A DNA stretch of 64,000 nt from Girardinichthys multiradiatus (taxonomy: Eukaryota; Chordata; Actinopteri; Cyprinodontiformes; Goodeidae): NCBI RefSeq assembly GCF_021462225.1, contig NC_061804.1, positions 13,088,740 to 13,152,739 of the forward strand, read 5' to 3'. Shown here piece by piece: positions 31,261 through 44,015 of the stretch (positions are counted from its first letter, which is position 1; each line of letters opens with the position of its first letter). Both the position numbers and the translations under genes were made by a program. The notes beneath the pieces are model-generated. The model saw only the letters and a program-made list of their open reading frames with translations, was not told where the DNA came from and made no database searches.

Positions 31261-32700
31261 AGACGTGTGATGGGTTGTTTTTAAATAACCAAAAAAGGGA
31301 AACGACAGGCTTTAACAAATAACCTAATATTTTTGTCAAAAGTTAAATAGAAAACAAAGCTTTATTTTACTTAATGCTTCAGTTTGCCAAGAGGAACAAC
31401 ATCATGTCAAATGTTTTTCTTTATGCATGCAGTAAAGTTATTGCTTGATGTGCAAAACATTTCCAAGAGCAGAGTCAGCCCCTCCACAAAACCCTGTGAT
31501 AAGGAAAATGACCCAGCTAGTTCCAGTCTATTAGTTGAGCATCTTTATATGAGCATGTAAAGAAAGTGTTTACAGCTTTTCAGTCCTTCAGAGCTGAAGA
31601 GGTCCACCCACTCATACAGGGAGGAACGGTCATTTTCAATGGCCGGCCTTTCAGTGGCCTTTGATAAAATCCTTCACTTTACAACACAGTGATAATCCGT
31701 TGACTGCACACCTGCTCCTTCTTTATAATAGACTTACAATGGCAATGTGAGTGAAAGTGCTGATCCTATATTAAATTAACCTATTAAATGGGTTTCATTA
31801 ATGGAAGACAGGAATGAAAATGAAGTAGAGGGGTGATTAAATGAAGGATTTTTTTTTTTTGCCAGAATGACTCTGATTATAGTTTTTATTCTTATCTGCA
31901 TTTTTCTAAATCTATGTATTTATAATTTGGAGCTAAGGAACGCCAAGCACAAGAGGCTGCTAATTTGTAAATTTAGTGATTGTTCAGGAAAACGAGATTG
32001 ACAACAAAACATTTGTTTATCTAGAAATTACTTTGCTTTTATCACAAAAAACATGAAAAGGGAGGAAAAACTCAAAAGCCTAAAGGAGCCAAGATTAATG
32101 AATAATGCATGAACATTGGTTACAATGAAGATTAGGTGAGATATGATACAGGACAGATGTTGTGACATTTACACCCATAACTGTAGAGTGAAAGGACTGG
32201 AGGCTGTTTCAAGTTGTGTAGATGCGAAGTTAGCATATTTGCTACAACAACTTAACAGTGTACCAATTCAAGATAAAAATAGATCACAAACAAAGAGAAT
32301 TGGAAGTTATGTCTTGCCTGTGTACAGCATGTTATTTATACAGCCTATTTTTATCATTTCTTTCTCCAATTTAGTTTCACTATGTCTGCATTTTCAACGT
32401 CGACAGAAATCAACAAGAATGTGTGCCAGCAAGAAATGTTAGAAACTATGAACGATTTTGAATTAATTTCTTATATGGACACAGGATCAAAATACATTTT
32501 ATATTAGGTTGTTATATACTTTATTTATCAGAGACAACACAGTTAAACATAGTGACCATAGAGTACATCTGGTGATCTGCACAGAGTAGATAGAAATTTG
32601 TTAGTTTGCAACTCTAGTCCTTACTAAATATCTAGCATTAATTACTGCCTAGCCTATATTATGGTAATCCTCATCACTTACCAATAGGGGATGATACCTA
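31261..32700. other. AT-rich desert
   Basis: 31560-31830 is relatively balanced (AATGGCCGGCCTTTCAGTGG) and may be conserved; otherwise nothing is recognised. Confidence 0.35.
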
Positions 32701-33000
32701 AATTATGGAAATAGCTTCAGTGGCTGAGTAGATTTTGGTTTTTCCTGGAGCAGGGCAATACAATGCACACTAGTGCAGATGTTTACCCTCAACCAGCACA
32801 ATAACCTTAAACACACAACCAGAGCTACAATGCCATTGTTTAGATTAAAGCTTAATCAAGCATTAAATTGACCCAGTCAAAGTCCAGACCTAAAAACATT
32901 TGAGAATCTGTAACAACACTTAGAAAATGCTGTTCAAATGTAGGTTGACTGATCTTGAGTGTATTTGGAAGAATAAATAGACACAGGTTTTAGTTGCTAC
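32701..33000 (+). mobile_element. Tc1 relic (catalytic end)
   Basis: Strongly decayed transposase 3' region. Recognisable words are AACCTTAAACACACAACCAG (second catalytic Asp region) and CAAAGTCCAGACC then GAGAATCTGT (the SPDLNPIENL block). Multiple stops. Confidence 0.5.
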
Positions 33001-33419
33001 ATATGCCATGACATACATTTGTTTGACTTGGTTAATGTGTGACGAGTGGTTGACCTTTCATGACCTCTGGTAACTTTTATTAATATCTTTTAAATGATAA
33101 CAAATGAAACTTTTTGCAGCCCAAATATAGCTGAATTGTATGACACCAGTTTTTGTTAATGTGTGTGTGTGTGTGTATGATGGATGACCTTTTGACCTTT
33201 TAAACTTCCATTAATATATTTAAAACAAAACCAGCACAAACAATTTTAATAGCACAAACAGCACAACTAATTGACAGCAACTCTGTTTGATTTTGGCAAT
33301 ATGGGGAGGCTGGTTGACCTTTGATGACCTTTGGAAACCTATATTTTCTCTAAAATTATTACAGCACAAACAAAGATTTGTTGGATTTGAAGAAGGTGGG
33401 GCAGGGGGGGCAGCTTCTC

Positions 33420-33690
33420 TCAGGTACAGTTAGACCCAAAATTATTCATACCACTGCAAACCTTTAGTTTTATCTGACTAGAGGCAATGTTAATGTTTTG
33501 AAGCAGACCCGCCAGGGACCCAACTTGAATGTGGAAAATTTGTGGAGGGAGATAAAGATTAGGGTGATGGGAAGGAGACCTTACAACCTCAAAGACTTGG
33601 AGCTCATCAAGAAAGACAAATCTTCAAAATAACAGTGGAAACATGCAAGACATCCATCAGTAATTACAAAATTCACTTGATTACCGTAAT
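33420..33690 (+). mobile_element. Tc1 relic (terminal repeat and transposase C-terminus)
   Basis: Starts with GTTAGACCCAAAATTATTCA, a Tc1 inverted-repeat end, and then jumps to the transposase 3' region reading GPNLNVENLWREIKIRVMGR, where PNLN/ENLW corresponds to the PDLN/ENLW catalytic Glu block. It is a different subfamily from its neighbours, and most of the interior is deleted. Confidence 0.65.
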
Positions 33691-34718
33691 GCCAAAAAAT
33701 GATGGGTTTGCAGTTCTAATTACAGAGAATGGTGGGTATTGGCTTAGGTCGCATGAACACATGCACTTCACACTTTTCAGATTTTTATATAGAAATATAT
33801 TCTGAAAGCTATGTCCTCTGATCAGAGAGTGTGGAGTTGGTTGGAGGCATAAAGTGTGAGTTAATTGGTAAAATATAAAATATGTGCTAAACTGTTCTTT
33901 AAATTGGACAGTTGTCAATATTTTCTGATGCAAGGAACACTAATAATTGTTCCCAGAAGCTATAGCTATAAATAGCTTATACAGCTTTAGCTGGTGAAAC
34001 TATAGGCTTAAATATGTGTAGGTTACAGTAAGTATTAAAGCTCTGTCTGTAATAAAATTCTGGTGAAAACAATGATCTAAATAAATCTGCAGAGCAACTT
34101 ACAGAGTTCTCAACTTCAATGGGCTCTGATGGCAACTCTAGCCAGGGCCTCATTTAATGAGGTTGGTTAGACACCATTTGAGGTTGTTTTAATAAAAACA
34201 CGTCTTCTCTTCTCAAAATATAGCACTTACTGCACATGCCCTGAGAAAAAATAATAATGTCCAATTTTCGATTTTAACAAGTCAACTGTGTTAAACTATC
34301 AGCTTCTTGATCATTTTAAACTCACAATTCAGAAGTTCAAACTACTACATGCGACGAATGTTTTCTATTTCATTGCTGTGATCTGTAAATACTTCCACTC
34401 TGAAATTGACAAAAATGTTGGATGCCTATCAAATCATTATCTAAATTTTCACCTGCGTTGCTATGAAATGTTCCAATGTTCAAAAAATACCTTGCAACAA
34501 ATCTGCCAAATACAACATCTTAAAGCTTTTACTGTACTAATTGTTAAAATACAAATTTGGTGCATGTTTTCTGTTAGGTATTATTCAGTCAACTCAGAGG
34601 TAAGAACGATACAGAGTCAGTTTTACTTGTGACAAGGGTAGCCCACTTTCTTTCACTTGTCTCAGTGGATGTCGCATTTATGAAACACAACTATGCAGCT
34701 TAAGTTTAAAAACATATA

Positions 34719-36328
34719 CAGGTCCTTCTCAAAATATTAGCATATTGTGATAAAGTTCATTATTGTCCATAATGTCATGATGAAAATTTAACATTCATAT
34801 ATTTTAGATTCATTGCACACTAACTGAAATATTTCAGGTCTTTTATTGTCTTAATACGGATGATTTTGGCATACAGCTCATGAAAACCCAAAATTCCTAT
34901 CTCACAAAATTAGCATATTTCATCCGACCAATAAAAGAAAAGTGTTTTTAATACAAAAAACGGCAACCTTCAAATAATCATGTACAGTTATGCACTCAAT
35001 ACTTGGTCGGGAATCCTTTTGCAGAAATGACTGCTTCAATGCGGCGTGGCATGGAAGCAATCAGCCTGTGGCACTGCTGAGGTCTTATGGAGGCCCAGGA
35101 TGCTTCGATAGCGGCCTTTAGCTCATCCAGAGTGTTGGGTCTTGAGTCTCTCAACGTTTTCTTCACAATATCCCACAGATTCTCTATGGGGTTCAGGTCA
35201 GGAGAGTTGGCAGGCCAATTGAGCACAGTGATACCATGGTCAGTAAACCATTTACCAGTGGTTTTGGCACTGTGAGCAGGTGCCAGGTCGTGCTGAAAAA
35301 TGAAATCTTCATCTCCATAAAGCTTTTCAGCAGATGGAAGCATGAAGTGCTCCAAAATCTCCTGATAGCTAGCTGCATTGACCCTGCCCTTGATAAAACA
35401 CAGTGGACCAACACCAGCAGCTGACACGGCACCCCAGACCATCACTGACTGTGGGTACTTGACACTGGACTTCTGGCATTTTGGCATTTCCTTCTCCCCA
35501 GTCTTCCTCCAGACTCTGGCACCTTGATTTCTGAATGACATGCAGAATTTGCTTTCATCCAAAAAAAATACTTTGGACCACTGAGCAACAGTCCAGTGCT
35601 GCTTCTCTGTAGCCCAGGTCAGGCGCTTCTGCCGCTGTTTCTGGTTCAAAAGTGGCCTGACCTGGGGAATGCGGCACCTGTAGCCCATTTCCTGCACACG
35701 CCTGTGCACGGTGGCTCTGGATGTTTCTACTCCAGACTCAGTCCACTGCTTCCGCAGGTCCCCCAAGGTCTGGAATCGACCCTTCTCCACAATCTTCCTC
35801 AGGGTCCGGTCACCTCTTCTCGTTGTGCAGCGTTTTCTGCCACACTTTTTCCTTCCCACAGACTTCCCACTGAGGTGCCTTGATACAGCACTCTGGGAAC
35901 AGCCTATTCGTTCAGAAATGTCTTTCTGTGTCTTACCCTCTTGCTTGAGGGTGTCAATAGTGGCCTTCTGGACAGCAGTCAGGTCGGCAGTCTTACCCAT
36001 GATTGGGGTTTTGAGTGATGAACCAGGCTGGGAGTTTTAAAGGCCTCAGGAATCTTTTGCAGGTGTTTAGAGTTAACTCGTTGATTCAGATGATTAGGTT
36101 CATAGCTCGTTTAGAGACCCTTTTAATGATATGCTAATTTTGTGAGATAGAAATTTTGGGTTTTCATGAGCTGTATGCCAAAATCATCCGTATTAAGACA
36201 ATAAAAGACCTGAAATATTTCAGTTAGTGTGCAATGAATCTAAAATATATGAATGTTAAATTTTCATCATGACATTATGGAAAATAATGAACTTTATCAC
36301 AATATGCTAATATTTTGAGAAGGACCTG
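34719..36328 (-). mobile_element. Intact Tc1 element with IR/DR structure, 1610 bp
   Basis: TA duplications flank it (34717-34718 and 36329-36330). The terminal inverted repeats are 200 bases each (34719-34918 and 36129-36328) and differ at only two positions. Each repeat contains an outer and an inner direct repeat (CTCAAAATATTAGCATATTG and CTCACAAAATTAGCATATTT), the IR/DR layout of Sleeping Beauty-like elements. The transposase frame between them is uninterrupted. Near-identical repeats and an open frame point to a recent insertion. Confidence 0.96.
34996..36000 (-). CDS. Tc1 transposase, DD34E, intact
   Basis: A full-length 334-aa transposase starting MGKTADLTAVQKATIDTLKQ and ending AVISAKGFPTKY, both typical of Tc1 family termini. 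The N-terminal paired-like domain has two helix-turn-helix units (first about residues 10-45 including SQSAVSRHLSG, second about 65-110). A basic GRKKCGRKR stretch between them fits an AT-hook and nuclear signal. Catalytic residues are Asp in VFFLDESKF, Asp in FIFQHDLAPAHSA and Glu in SPDLNPIENLW, with 34 residues between the last two. It would excise and reinsert the element at TA sites using the 200-bp repeats. No stops or frameshifts are present. Function is inferred from family; activity cannot be read from sequence. Confidence 0.96.
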   Translation of the reverse strand: MGKTADLTAVQKATIDTLKQEGKTQKDISERIGCSQSAVSRHLSGKSVGRKKCGRKRCTTRRGDRTLRKIVEKGRFQTLGDLRKQWTESGVETSRATVHRRVQEMGYRCRIPQVRPLLNQKQRQKRLTWATEKQHWTVAQWSKVFFLDESKFCMSFRNQGARVWRKTGEKEMPKCQKSSVKYPQSVMVWGAVSAAGVGPLCFIKGRVNAASYQEILEHFMLPSAEKLYGDEDFIFQHDLAPAHSAKTTGKWFTDHGITVLNWPANSPDLNPIENLWDIVKKTLRDSRPNTLDELKAAIEASWASIRPQQCHRLIASMPRRIEAVISAKGFPTKY

Positions 36329-36330
36329 TA

Positions 36331-39300
36331 TATGCAGTCTGAGGATATGAATTATTTAGTCTACAAAAGCCGAAGTTTTCAAAAAACACAAGTAGCGTCA
36401 GTGTACCGGGAGGCGTATGATGCTAAAGCGATTGTCACAACTATGAAGACTAACTGTCATGTTAAGAAGGAAAAAGTGCTGCATTTATACACACGGGAAT
36501 TAATTAGACACAGGTGAAGCTGACTATCATAAATCAAGGGAGCAGGAGATGGAGACGGCAGGGAGAAAAATAGATGAAGCAAACACTGATAAAAGATTAT
36601 GAAATGTGTTGCTATTTATTATTTTTTCATGGGTTTTTGTAAAAACACATCTTGTTTGTCACTCTCACTTTTTATGTTTAAGTTAGGCCCATTATACATC
36701 TTTTTGGACCTCAATATTAACCTTTTTAGTGTACCAGTCTGCACACCACAAAGGTAGTTTCATGTAACCAAAAAAACAAGCGGTGCCCCCTGTTTTAATA
36801 GGTAGACATTACATTTCCCCACTTTGCTGCTGTTGTACTGGGAGAGACAGTTCCCCCAATTATAACAGTGTACAGGTTTTAACATAGTTTTAATTTTCAT
36901 CCAAATTCAATTTAACTTCATTCCAGGCTCCAGCTGCAATCAGCCTTTCTAAATAAAAATGTTAGTGTGGGTGGTATGAAGAGTTGGTTATTTTGCAACT
37001 CATCTGCATTAACTCACCCACCACTTTGGTGCAAAACTCTGGATGTGTTTGTCACAGTGCTGCTAAGATAGTTGCATCTTGAATACTGCCTGTCAGTCCT
37101 ATGTGATAAAGGGCAGAGCCAAATTTTTGGCCAGACAACTGGAGAAAAAACACCTCTCCTATCTCTTCCACTGATGTGTATATGATGATAACAATATCCA
37201 AGAGGAACCAAATGTAGAACCTTTCAGAGATGTTTATCATTTTAAATGAACTCTCTCACTTATACGTTTAAATGTTACCCACTTGGTAAAGCTTTAGAGT
37301 TAGTAATGACATTTAGAAGGTCTCTATCTATATAACAATGTGCCAGAGGGCCTGTGTGTAAAGCACCACCATTAAATTGAAGCAGCTAAAAGAAGTTTAG
37401 CTCTTCTTAAATTTAGGTATGTGCTTTTTAATTCACTAATTTGATTTGTATATGTCTCTTGTGGGTGCCTGTAACCCAGTTATGACCTGCAATTTGTCAG
37501 CAGTGCTGTTCTTTGAATCCCACAGGCTATAAAAAAAGTAAAAACAAGAATCATAAAATCTGCATATCTCTTAGAGGGTTTTTGATCTCTCCTTATTAAG
37601 GCTTGGACCTCCCTGAAAGAGGTCAAATTGACAAGTTGGGGGGGTTGTGAAACATTTGTTTATTATGTCACTTCTATTTAATTCAGATAAAATATATCTA
37701 TTAAGTATGCAAGAATCTTGAAATGGGATTTTAGACCCCCTAAAGTGGACACATTCTTTACCTGCTGTTACTTTAATCTCCCACAGCTGTCAGTCAAATT
37801 TGCCATGAAATGAACCTCCCTTTTGGTGCGCCACAATCGGCGGAAAAAGATAGTGTTAAAATGTATTGATGTTTGGATTTTCTACTCAGTTATCTGCAGA
37901 TTCTGTTGTGCTTACAATCTGAAGTTGGTACTCAACTTGTAGGCTCTGAATAAGCAGCTGTGTAGCGGTTGTTTAATGCCCAATTTAAAGCGCTGAGTCA
38001 GATGCTAACTTCCGTTTTGTGCTTTGAACTAATGTTGGAACAGCCCTTTAGATTACTAGGTGAATAGCAATTAAGCATTGTATCTTCTGTGAAAAAGAAA
38101 AGAAGGACATCTGTCAGGTGAAAAACAGATATATCATTGTTTAAAGAAACTAAAGTAAATGTATATGCTCCAGATCAATTCCACTATTATTTTCATTGTT
38201 GTGGGCACAAGGTGCCTAACAACCAAAAGATTATAATATTTATAACTAAATTCTAAATTCTTTGGTGTTGTTATTGTGAATAGGCGGAGTGTGCATCAGT
38301 TAGTGTTAATTTGCTCCTTTTACATAAAATGAAGTCAGACAGTCAAACCACTTCTATCTTAACTAAATTATTATTAAGTACTTGTAAATAACAAAAAATT
38401 GAAGACCACACTTTTCACCACCCAGAGATTGATCTATTTTCTTTACAAATACATTCAACAAAATGCACTATTTGTCTATGTCTTTCTAATGGTTATTAGT
38501 TGAACAAGAAGTTACTGTATATATTTTTCGCCCAACGTTTTCAGCCAGTATTCTTGCGAAGCAGCAGACAGATTTATTTCTTGGCCCTTGGCTTTAGTGG
38601 TTGGTGAGAAACAGAGTTTCTGTGAATATTGTTTGGCTGTAAAATCTTCTTTGTCATTTTATTTGTGCATTTTGGGTGTAGAACATTGTGTGAGTCTTCA
38701 CTTGTCTGTTGCGAGTTTGCTTTTCTGGCACTTTAGCACCAGAGATTTGTAGATATTGTCTGACTACAAAGATTATTTTGCAGTTCATGCCCTATGAACT
38801 GCTGGACTGAATACGATTCATTGTAATTTGGGTCCTGGCTCATCACCCAGGGCGGCACAGCCCATGGGGTGTAATGAGCACTCAGACAATGTTAACTGTG
38901 ACCAGGTTTTCTATTGAATATTTTCATGTCCAGTCAATGGAGAATGGCTGCCAAACTGGTGCAGCAATATTGCTGTGCACCACAGATAGCTGTTGATGGG
39001 TGAGGGTGTACAGAAGGTGCCGGTGGTAACATCCTCTTTAAGAATTAAAAACTGTCCGCTTAAGCTATTCAGAATCATAGAATTTGAAATTTACAAATAA
39101 TATTTAAATCTTTGAAGTGTTTTGCACATTTTGTCTTTAATCTAATTCTGTCTGAGAGTTTTTTTCAAGGACCTTTTACAGGTTTGACCTGAAATAAAAC
39201 ACCCCTAATGGATAAACAAGGGTGTGTCCGTGTTGCCCGACAAAAAACTCCTGTTTAATTGGACCCTTTTAACTGAGTCTTCCACATGTCATTGTAATGG

Positions 39301-40269
39301 TAAGTTAAGACTGAACAGTTAGATTTTTTTCTATTTTAGCATTTTAATTACAGCATCACAGCAATGAAGATCACCCAGAAAGCATTTCATTTGAGCCAAG
39401 ATGGCTCTAGTTCAGCCATAATGACTAAGATCACATCTACAGTATTGATCGGGCTCTGAGCTTTGGCAAGACTGCCAGTCGTTTATATTCCCTCTTGGAT
39501 GCCACTGCAGAACTCACCCTGCACTCAGTTAAATCATTTGAGCCTCTCAGGATTATATACCCATTAGGGCTATGACATTAGGATTCTATAAAAATCTGTT
39601 TTATGTCCATATCTCGTAAAACCCAAAGTTTTGATCTGCTGAATTTCTAAATGCATAGAAAATAGGTCGCAACAAGGCATAAGGTTTGTACAGTCATTTT
39701 AGAAAAGCCATTGCCACTATGATTTGTGCATATACCTGCAGTTCATATGTGCTGTATGTTGGTTAGGCACTATTATTCTCAACCACAGGTTGTCTGTAAT
39801 TATTCCTGCAAATCTATTTATTTATTATTAGAGAAATTTACTAAGGCTTATGTTTGCATTTCCACTTTTTCAATTGATTGGACCCAGTTGACCTTTCAAA
39901 GGACAGTAGCTGCAGCATCCACACCAAATAAAGTACTGAAATAAATGTCAGGTAATAATGAAAAATGAACACAGACCAAGAAGAAATATTTGGCCATTCA
40001 ATGGGGTTTCGCTAAATTTTTCTGAATTATCACCTTATTTTTTGTTATCTACACTTACATTCATGCTGCTAAACAGATAACATGAGAGGGCTTTTACATT
40101 TTTGACAATTTCTGGATTTTACAGAACAAACTCACAACTTATGACAAGGGCTTAATTTTGACCTTTATTAAGACTTTTACAATTATTTTGTATTTTGCCC
40201 TTTTATTATTAGACAAGATTAACCTGAGAAAATGTGATGCAATTATCAAGTGCTGACTTTATTTATTAG
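36331..40269. other. Gene desert
   Basis: No genes or clear mobile elements. 39340-39570 is balanced and repeat-free (for example GAGCCAAGATGGCTCTAGTT) and could be a conserved non-coding block. The rest is AT-rich. Confidence 0.4.
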
Positions 40270-41160
40270 ATCATTCCCCAATAAACTTACTGGTTACTGG
40301 TTCTGCCACCCTTAGTCGCAACAACTCCCATCAAGTCCAATAACTGGCAATGAGTACGTCACTGTGGGGAAATACTGGCGGACTTTTCATGAAGGGCTTG
40401 TTTACTGCTGCAATATCCTAATGAGATTTAGTTCCAGACTTTGACTAGGCCACTCTAAAACCTTCATTTTGTATTTTGGGCCACTCAGAGGTGGACTTCC
40501 TGGTGTGCTGTGGATTATTGTTCTTCTAGGTAATCCAAGTGTGCTTGAGCCTAAAGGTAACAAACTGAAGACTGGATGTTCCCTTTAAGTATTTTCTGCT
40601 AGAGGGCAGTATTTAGGTTTCCATCAATTACTGCAAGTCTTCCAGGTCTTGAGGTAGCAAAGTTGTCCCACACCATGACAATAGCACCACCATGCTTGAC
40701 TGTGGATATGGTGTTCTTTTTCTAAAATTCTTTGTTAGTTTTTTGCCAGATGAAACAGAATGTACACCTTTTTACCGTTGGAATCATTTAGGACCTCCAA
40801 GATAAGCAATTATGGTAGGCCACTTCTGGAAAGTTTCACCACTTTTCTATATTTTCTCCATTTGTGTATAAAGTATTTTCCTGTGGTTTACTGGATTCCC
40901 AAAACCTTAGAAATAGCTTTGAAACCCTTTCCAAACTCATGGATGTCATTGACTTTATCTTTTTTTGTTCTTACATTTCCTTTGATAAGGCCTCAATGTG
41001 TTGCTTTTTTAAGCCTACTTCACGTGGAGGTGATTATTGTTGTATGGTTAGTTTAGTATGCATTTTTTTCCCGTTAATAAATGAAAACTGTATATTTACT
41101 GTAACTGTCTATTTACTCAGGTAACCTGGGTCTGATCCAACACATTAAGAGTGACAGAAT
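40270..41160 (-). mobile_element. Tc1 relic, minus strand
   Basis: Read on the minus strand. CACCACCATGCTTGACTG at 40686-40703 is the complement of the VKHGGG block. 40815-40940 (GGTAGGCCACTTCTGG, CCATTTGTGTATAAAG) is the complement of the N-terminal helix-turn-helix region. It is frameshifted throughout, and the catalytic core is largely gone. Confidence 0.65.
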
Positions 41161-43150
41161 AACAAAAACAAAAGAAATCTTTAGAAGCGCATAACTTATA
41201 AACGTAACTGCACTGCCTCTGATTGAGATTCAAATCAAACACCTGAATAATATGTCTCAAAGTAAAAGCCTTTCTGTTTAAGTACAATGATCTCTTTAAA
41301 CTGCAGTGTACTAATAGTCCCAGTCAGAGGTTATTCAAACAACTCTGGGTCAGTTTGCTCCAATTCGTACCCCATTTTATACACATGCAATTACATTGTC
41401 TTGCTACTGAAATGTGCTATATCAATAAACTAGCCTTGCCCTACATCCCATCATTCCTCCTTTTACTTCTCAAAAGCAAACCATTTTGTAACAATGCACT
41501 TGACTATTGTATATCATTTTTGGTGTTGTTTTTTTCTTAATTAAGCCGATAGTCACCAAAATGCTCAAGTCTCACACATAATTATGTTTTTATTTGTATA
41601 TTATTCTCATTATATTCTGGAGGCTGTTCTGCTTTATTTGAGTCACATGACCACATTTACTATTAGTAGATTATAGAAAAACACTTAAAATTACTAGTTG
41701 ACTAAATGTCCATGTGGTGTGTAGGAATTGTCGCATGGTTTGTACAAAATGTCTCATAGTAGATCTTTCCATTTTATACCTAAAGAATTTGGGCGCAAAT
41801 GACTAAAACAGCAGACGTACGAAATGGCAAAGAGATTGAATGATCTGCACCTTATAAAAGCTGATCCTGTTTTGAAAGAAAAGGATCTCAAGATAAAGTC
41901 GACGTCAAATTTACATTTCAATAATATTTTAGGAGCATCAGTTGTGTCAAAATGAAAATATAAAGGGATTCAACTTTTATTACGTGTTTTAAATGTAACT
42001 GATAAAATATTAACACATTTAACTTGGTGACCGTATGATGTGAACTTTGGTTTTCAGTTTTGTTGATGGTGCAGATCAGATTCTAGGAATTTTAGCACTT
42101 TGCTGTATAATAGGCTGAATATAAACTTAAAAACAACAACTCCATACAGAAGCAGCACCCATTGATTATTCCCTTCGCTTTTGCTGTATGTATCATTTTG
42201 TGCTTTTCTTCCTCTTCCATGATCTGGTGTGGCTGTATGGAATTGTGATTTCAGTATAGCAGATCCCCCTAGGCAGATTGTCTCAGTTGGGGAATTATGG
42301 CTTTGAATGATGGCTGCCCAGCAAGGACACAATCTTATTAGTGACCCTGTAGTGGTTGCTGCCTGTGAGGACAGAGTTTTCTTTTTCTTTTTAAGGCTCT
42401 TATTTCAGTCAGTAATCTGTGGTGATTTTCTTTTTTCATCAATACAATTTACTGCAAAATTTTGGCAGAAAGGTAGCAGACAGGGCGATGGATGTAACAT
42501 GAATAGCATTAAGTTTAAGAACGTAATTACTTTGAGATTACATGATCACACAACACCAAAACAAACAGTAGCAAATTAACATGTGAAATCTGTCAGGTTT
42601 ATATGAAAAGCACTAAAGACAAAAAATAAATAATCCAGAGATTACTGGACTGCAAACAGAGGAACACTGATTTAATGCTCATGCACAGTCTGACGTACTG
42701 TAAGCAGACGTCCGCAGAGTCAAGTACACCCGACTATGTGGGAACCTTCACACCTTGACCAAGTCTAGAGGTGATTAATCTTAACTGTACACCGAGAAAA
42801 CAACCCAGAAAACTAGATATGGGAGGGAAGATTATACCGCACATGTGGATTTACTTTCTGGGTTAATGAGGGCTGCACGCTAAAATACATAAACAGGATG
42901 ATGAGTATAAGAGCTGCTTTGACCTCACAATAAACAGCTAAGCAGCACTGTTCAAAACGATGAAACCACTCTTGCACTTTACTTGTAAATGGTAGGTTTC
43001 CAACACAATCTTAAACATTTTGACTAATCTTAACTGAGATAGAAAAATGTATATTCTAAACAATACAACTTTTCTTGCATTGATTTCTACACTTTATTTT
43101 TTTGGTCAAATTATTGATCGATAAGGTTTCTTACAAGGTGCTATGAAGTT
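41161..43150. other. Gene desert
   Basis: Nothing recognisable apart from ordinary AT-rich sequence. 42640-42960 is somewhat more balanced. Confidence 0.4.
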
Positions 43151-43159
43151 TGTTTCTGA

Positions 43160-43485
43160 ACTATCAGCATCAGGGGGAGTTCGAAGTAGAGCCACTGCCC
43201 CTTCGTGGGGAAAGGCGTCAATTAAGATTGTTCGAACTTCTTATCGGGATGCCTCCATGGCGCCTGCCTTTGAAGGTTTTCTCGACACTTCCCACTGCAA
43301 GGAGACTGCATAGTGAAGGACTCACTGAAAGGGGTACATATCCCTTCTGGGTTGGGAATGTCTTGCAATCCACCCGAATGTGCTAGAGATTGAACACGGG
43401 GAGAGGGATGTGGGTTTTCTTCCAGGGTCTGTTACCCTTGTGACCCAATCTTGGATTAGCAAAAGATAATGAATCGATGGATTGT
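43160..43485 (+). mobile_element. RTE/Rex3-type LINE 3' fragment
   Basis: The frame 43150-43386 reads FEVEPLPLRGERRQLRLFEL then IGMPPWRLPLKVFSTLPTARR, corresponding to the conserved C-terminal region of RTE/Rex3 LINEs in fish. Downstream, GGGGAGAGGGATGTGGG, a GACCCAATCTTGGATTAGC block and AATGAATCGATGGATTG match the short 3' end and GATG-type tail. It is 5'-truncated and mutated. Confidence 0.75.
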
Positions 43486-43794
43486 TTTTTGCCCCCAATT
43501 TTAGTTTTTTCTTATTTCAGTTGGGCCGGTTGTAACTACGTTTGTTTAAAACAATCAAAACTAGGAAAATTTCGTTAAGTAAAAAGAAACACTGTAAAAA
43601 AAAAGACATCTGCTGTGCTTTTAAAGATGGCAGAATAATATATTTAGCTTGTGGTCATAGTGATAAAATAAGTTCCTGAGAACTCATTATTTTCAAAGCT
43701 TTGTGAAATGTTCAAGTGTGCAGAGCACAAAATAGGAAAAATAAACAGGAAATAAGGTGAAAGAAAGGAGGTAGCTAGCACTGAACCGGCAGTT

Positions 43795-44015
43795 TGTGGT
43801 GAGATGGAGAGGGGGAGCATTAATGCAGCAATGCAGTACCTTGGAAAATATATTCAAAACCTGAAAACTGATATAAAACAAGAATTGCTGGACTTCAAAA
43901 CAAGAGCTGAATAACTTTATGGTGGAGATAAACCAGAAAGCACAGAGCTGCATTGCTGATGTAAACCATGGCACACACCTAATCGAAGCAGGACAACGAG
44001 TGGAAGAAATAGTTA
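43795..44015 (+). pseudogene. L1-type LINE ORF1 fragment
   Basis: Pieces in two frames read ENIFKT and DIKQELLDFKTRAE, then VEINQKAQSCIADVNHGTHL followed by IEAGQRVEEI, matching the charged coiled-coil region of L1/Tx1-type ORF1 proteins, which bind LINE RNA. A frameshift and stop separate the pieces, and no RNA-recognition domain or ORF2 follows. Confidence 0.45.

Noticed and set aside
35087..36040. Plus-strand frames of 60-109 codons
   Set aside because: Shadows of the intact minus-strand Tc1 transposase.
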